Source of the DNA: Candidatus Rifleibacteriota bacterium
GTDB lineage: Bacteria; Muiribacteriota; Ozemobacteria; Ozemobacterales; Ozemobacteraceae
Reading direction: 5' to 3'
DNA: 51,779 nucleotides
Assembly: GCA_015232575.1 (NCBI GenBank)
Contig: JADFZL010000029.1
Location: forward strand, 1 to 51,779
The translations under genes and the position numbers were made by a program. Positions 50,224 through 51,779 of the stretch are shown in pieces; positions within the stretch are counted from its first letter, which is position 1; each line of letters starts with the position of its first letter. The notes beneath the pieces were generated by a model, which was given only the letters and a program-made list of their open reading frames with translations, was not told the DNA's origin and searched no databases.

Positions 50224-51480
50224 GTGATAGATAAAATAATATCAGTTATTGCCAGAAGAGAGTTCGGGCGGGCGCTGAATTTTGATGACAACCTGAACAT
50301 GCAGCTTCCGCAATCTCCAGACAACAACCCACGACTTCTTTATCTGCACATTCCCTTTTGTGAAGAACTTTGCCCATATTGCTCCTTTCACCGGATTTTG
50401 TTCAGCGAAAAATTATGTCGCGATTATTTTGAAGCTTTATTCCGCGAAATTCTGCTCTATAAGGAAAAGGGTTATAACTTTGGCGCCATCTACGTTGGAG
50501 GCGGAACGCCAACCATACTGATTGATGAACTAGCCCGTTTAATTGTATTTGCAAAAGAGCTTTTTCCTGTCAGACAGATATCGGTGGAAACAAATCCGAA
50601 TCACCTGACGCCAGAAAATCTCACTATTTTACGTGAGGCTGGTGTTAACCGTCTCTCCTGTGGAGTTCAGACATTTCAGGATAAACTACTCAAAAAAATC
50701 TGCCGTTTAGACAAATACGGTTCAGGCATCGAAATTGCCCACAAATTGCGCAATACAAAGAATGTTTTCGAAACACTCAATGTCGATTTGATATTTAACT
50801 TTCCAGGCCAGACAATGGAAATGGTTGCTGATGATCTGGCAATATTGAAAAAACTGCAGATGGACCAGATAACTTTTTATCCACTCATGGTTTCAGATTT
50901 TTCCCGGAAAGAGATGACAACCAATCTGGGAGAATTCAGTTCAGTGATGGAAAAGCGAATGTACAAATTTATCAGCCATAGCTTGCACACTGAATATGAA
51001 ACATCTTCCGCCTGGTGTTTTTCACGAAAGTCAAACAACTCCGCAATGCTGGACGAATATGTTGTTGATTATGACGAATATGCCGGCCTTGGAAGCGGTT
51101 CTATCGGCTATTTAAATGGAGTCTGTTATGCCAATACGTTTGACATTGCAGAGTATATACGTCTGTTGAACGATGGGCGCTTACCGCGTATGGCATCACG
51201 GATTTTCAGTCATAATGATAGAATGCGTTATGATTTTATGATGAAATTATTCAGCACCCGGATGAATTTGAAAATAATGCAGGACAAATATGACGGGAAA
51301 TTTTCTAATGTACTATGGAAGGAAATTATCGCACTTAAACTAGCTGGGGCACTGCGATACTTTCATCCCGACTTATACTTAACCAAACGCGGACGTTATT
51401 ATTGGGTCATAATTATGCGGGAGTTTTTTACCGCAGTTAACAATTTCCGCGACCATTGCCGCAAGAGCTCGGAGAAATAA
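50224..51480 (+). CDS. HemN/HemW-like radical SAM protein
   Basis: A protein of 418 residues from a GTG at 50224; the next in-frame ATG is at 50299. Radical SAM cluster motif CEELCPYCSF (CX3CX2C), then YVGGGTPT, ETNPNHLTPE, RLSCGVQTF and VDLIFNFPGQT, the pattern of oxygen-independent coproporphyrinogen oxidase-like enzymes. The family includes true HemN, haem chaperone HemW and others; a C-terminal winged-helix-like region (LYLTKRGRYYWVIIM) is present. It could supply or deliver haem to the cytochromes, but this is inference. No Shine-Dalgarno seen. Confidence 0.8.
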   Translation: MIDKIISVIARREFGRALNFDDNLNMQLPQSPDNNPRLLYLHIPFCEELCPYCSFHRILFSEKLCRDYFEALFREILLYKEKGYNFGAIYVGGGTPTILIDELARLIVFAKELFPVRQISVETNPNHLTPENLTILREAGVNRLSCGVQTFQDKLLKKICRLDKYGSGIEIAHKLRNTKNVFETLNVDLIFNFPGQTMEMVADDLAILKKLQMDQITFYPLMVSDFSRKEMTTNLGEFSSVMEKRMYKFISHSLHTEYETSSAWCFSRKSNNSAMLDEYVVDYDEYAGLGSGSIGYLNGVCYANTFDIAEYIRLLNDGRLPRMASRIFSHNDRMRYDFMMKLFSTRMNLKIMQDKYDGKFSNVLWKEIIALKLAGALRYFHPDLYLTKRGRYYWVIIMREFFTAVNNFRDHCRKSSEK

Positions 51481-51555
51481 TACTTCACCGAATGCTAAAG
51501 CTGAAGCACCTGCCGCGCCTATAGACAGCAATTACCCATCTAGTATTAAATATGC

Positions 51556-51584
51556 TTTTTAGGACTTTTCTAAAAATATTTTTT
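51556..51584 (+). terminator. AT-rich terminator-like hairpin
   Basis: TTTTTAG (51556-51562) pairs with CTAAAAA (51570-51576), followed by TATTTTTT. It lies about 75 bases after the radical SAM gene. Weak stem. Confidence 0.35.
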
Positions 51585-51687
51585 CGGATTTCGAAAACCG
51601 ATCATGGCTGAATTCTTTCATTATTTAAAATGTGGTATGCTTGTGATATACTGTTAGTGAGAAGTTTGAGATGGGGAGATTTTAAAA

Positions 51688-51779
51688 GTGATCAGATTGA
51701 ATCCAAAAATTGATATTGCCTTCCGAAAATTATTCGGTTCTGAAGAGAACAAGGAAATTTTAAGGGGCTTCATAAATTC
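51688..51779 (+). CDS. Rpn/PD-(D/E)XK nuclease-family transposase, N-terminus only
   Basis: GTG at 51688 with GGGGAG nine bases upstream opens a frame that runs off the window end. The 30 visible residues (NPKIDIAFRKLFGSEENKE) match the start of Rpn-type recombination-promoting nucleases, which usually begin with a KxDxxFKxLFG motif. A TATACT box lies at 51647-51652. It may mark the edge of the magnetosome island. Confidence 0.65.
   Translation, partial: MIRLNPKIDIAFRKLFGSEENKEILRGFIN

Noticed and set aside
1..51779. tRNA, rRNA or riboswitch genes
   Set aside because: No cloverleaf, conserved rRNA segment or known riboswitch pattern was recognised by eye; a covariance-model scan was not possible.

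Overview
This window is a large magnetosome gene cluster from an uncultivated magnetotactic bacterium. The diagnostic genes are an actin-like MamK, two MamP-like proteins with paired CXXCH (magnetochrome) motifs, three MamE-like proteins, two MamB/MamM-type metal transporters, two MamA TPR proteins, four MamQ/LemA proteins, two MamI, two LapA/DUF1049 proteins of MamL type, FeoB and a DtxR-type regulator. The gene content, the coiled-coil genes near mamK and the AT-leaning codon use suggest a deep-branching, non-alphaproteobacterial lineage (for example Riflebacteria, Omnitrophota, Nitrospirota or Desulfobacterota). The sequence alone does not fix the taxon.

Layout. (1) 1-5.5 kb: four related coiled-coil proteins, a HEAT-repeat protein and an EcsC/TerB-like membrane-associated protein. 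(2) 5.5-7.9 kb: a RelE/ParE-type toxin-antitoxin pair, intergenic direct repeats, an EcsC protein and a J-domain protein. (3) 8.0-15.3 kb, minus strand: FHA protein, STAS protein, CheA-like protein without a histidine phosphotransfer domain, coiled-coil protein and mamK, closed by a strong intrinsic terminator. (4) 15.4-17.3 kb: a UbiA-family prenyltransferase and a polyprenyl synthase, probably for quinone synthesis. (5) 17.3-28.6 kb: mamP, mamE, HtrA protease, TM-PDZ protein, mamB, P-type ATPase, second mamP and a small coiled-coil gene. (6) 28.8-33.5 kb: DsbD, then divergent feoB and a DtxR regulator. (7) 33.7-50.2 kb: two successive copies of a mamA-mamQ-mamI-mamE-htrA-mamL-mamQ module. 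The first copy also holds a protease-like/ion-permease (MamO-MamN style) fusion and ends in mamB; the second ends in a TM-PDZ protein. (8) 50.2 kb to the end: a HemN-like radical SAM protein and the start of an Rpn-type nuclease/transposase.

How the genes probably work together (inference from family knowledge). MamI, MamL, MamQ and MamB shape the membrane vesicle. FeoB, the CDF pair and possibly the P-type ATPase and the permease fusion move iron or other ions. MamP, with DsbD support for haem attachment, handles iron redox chemistry. MamE/HtrA proteins process or organise partners. MamA and MamK assemble and position the chain. The most unusual points are the three-fold paralogue expansion with complementary loss of protease residues, replacement of the MamE haem motifs by Cys/Trp repeats, a zinc-ribbon insertion in MamE, the protease-permease fusion, a mamQ gene without a normal start codon, and the CheA-like/STAS/FHA signalling set next to mamK.
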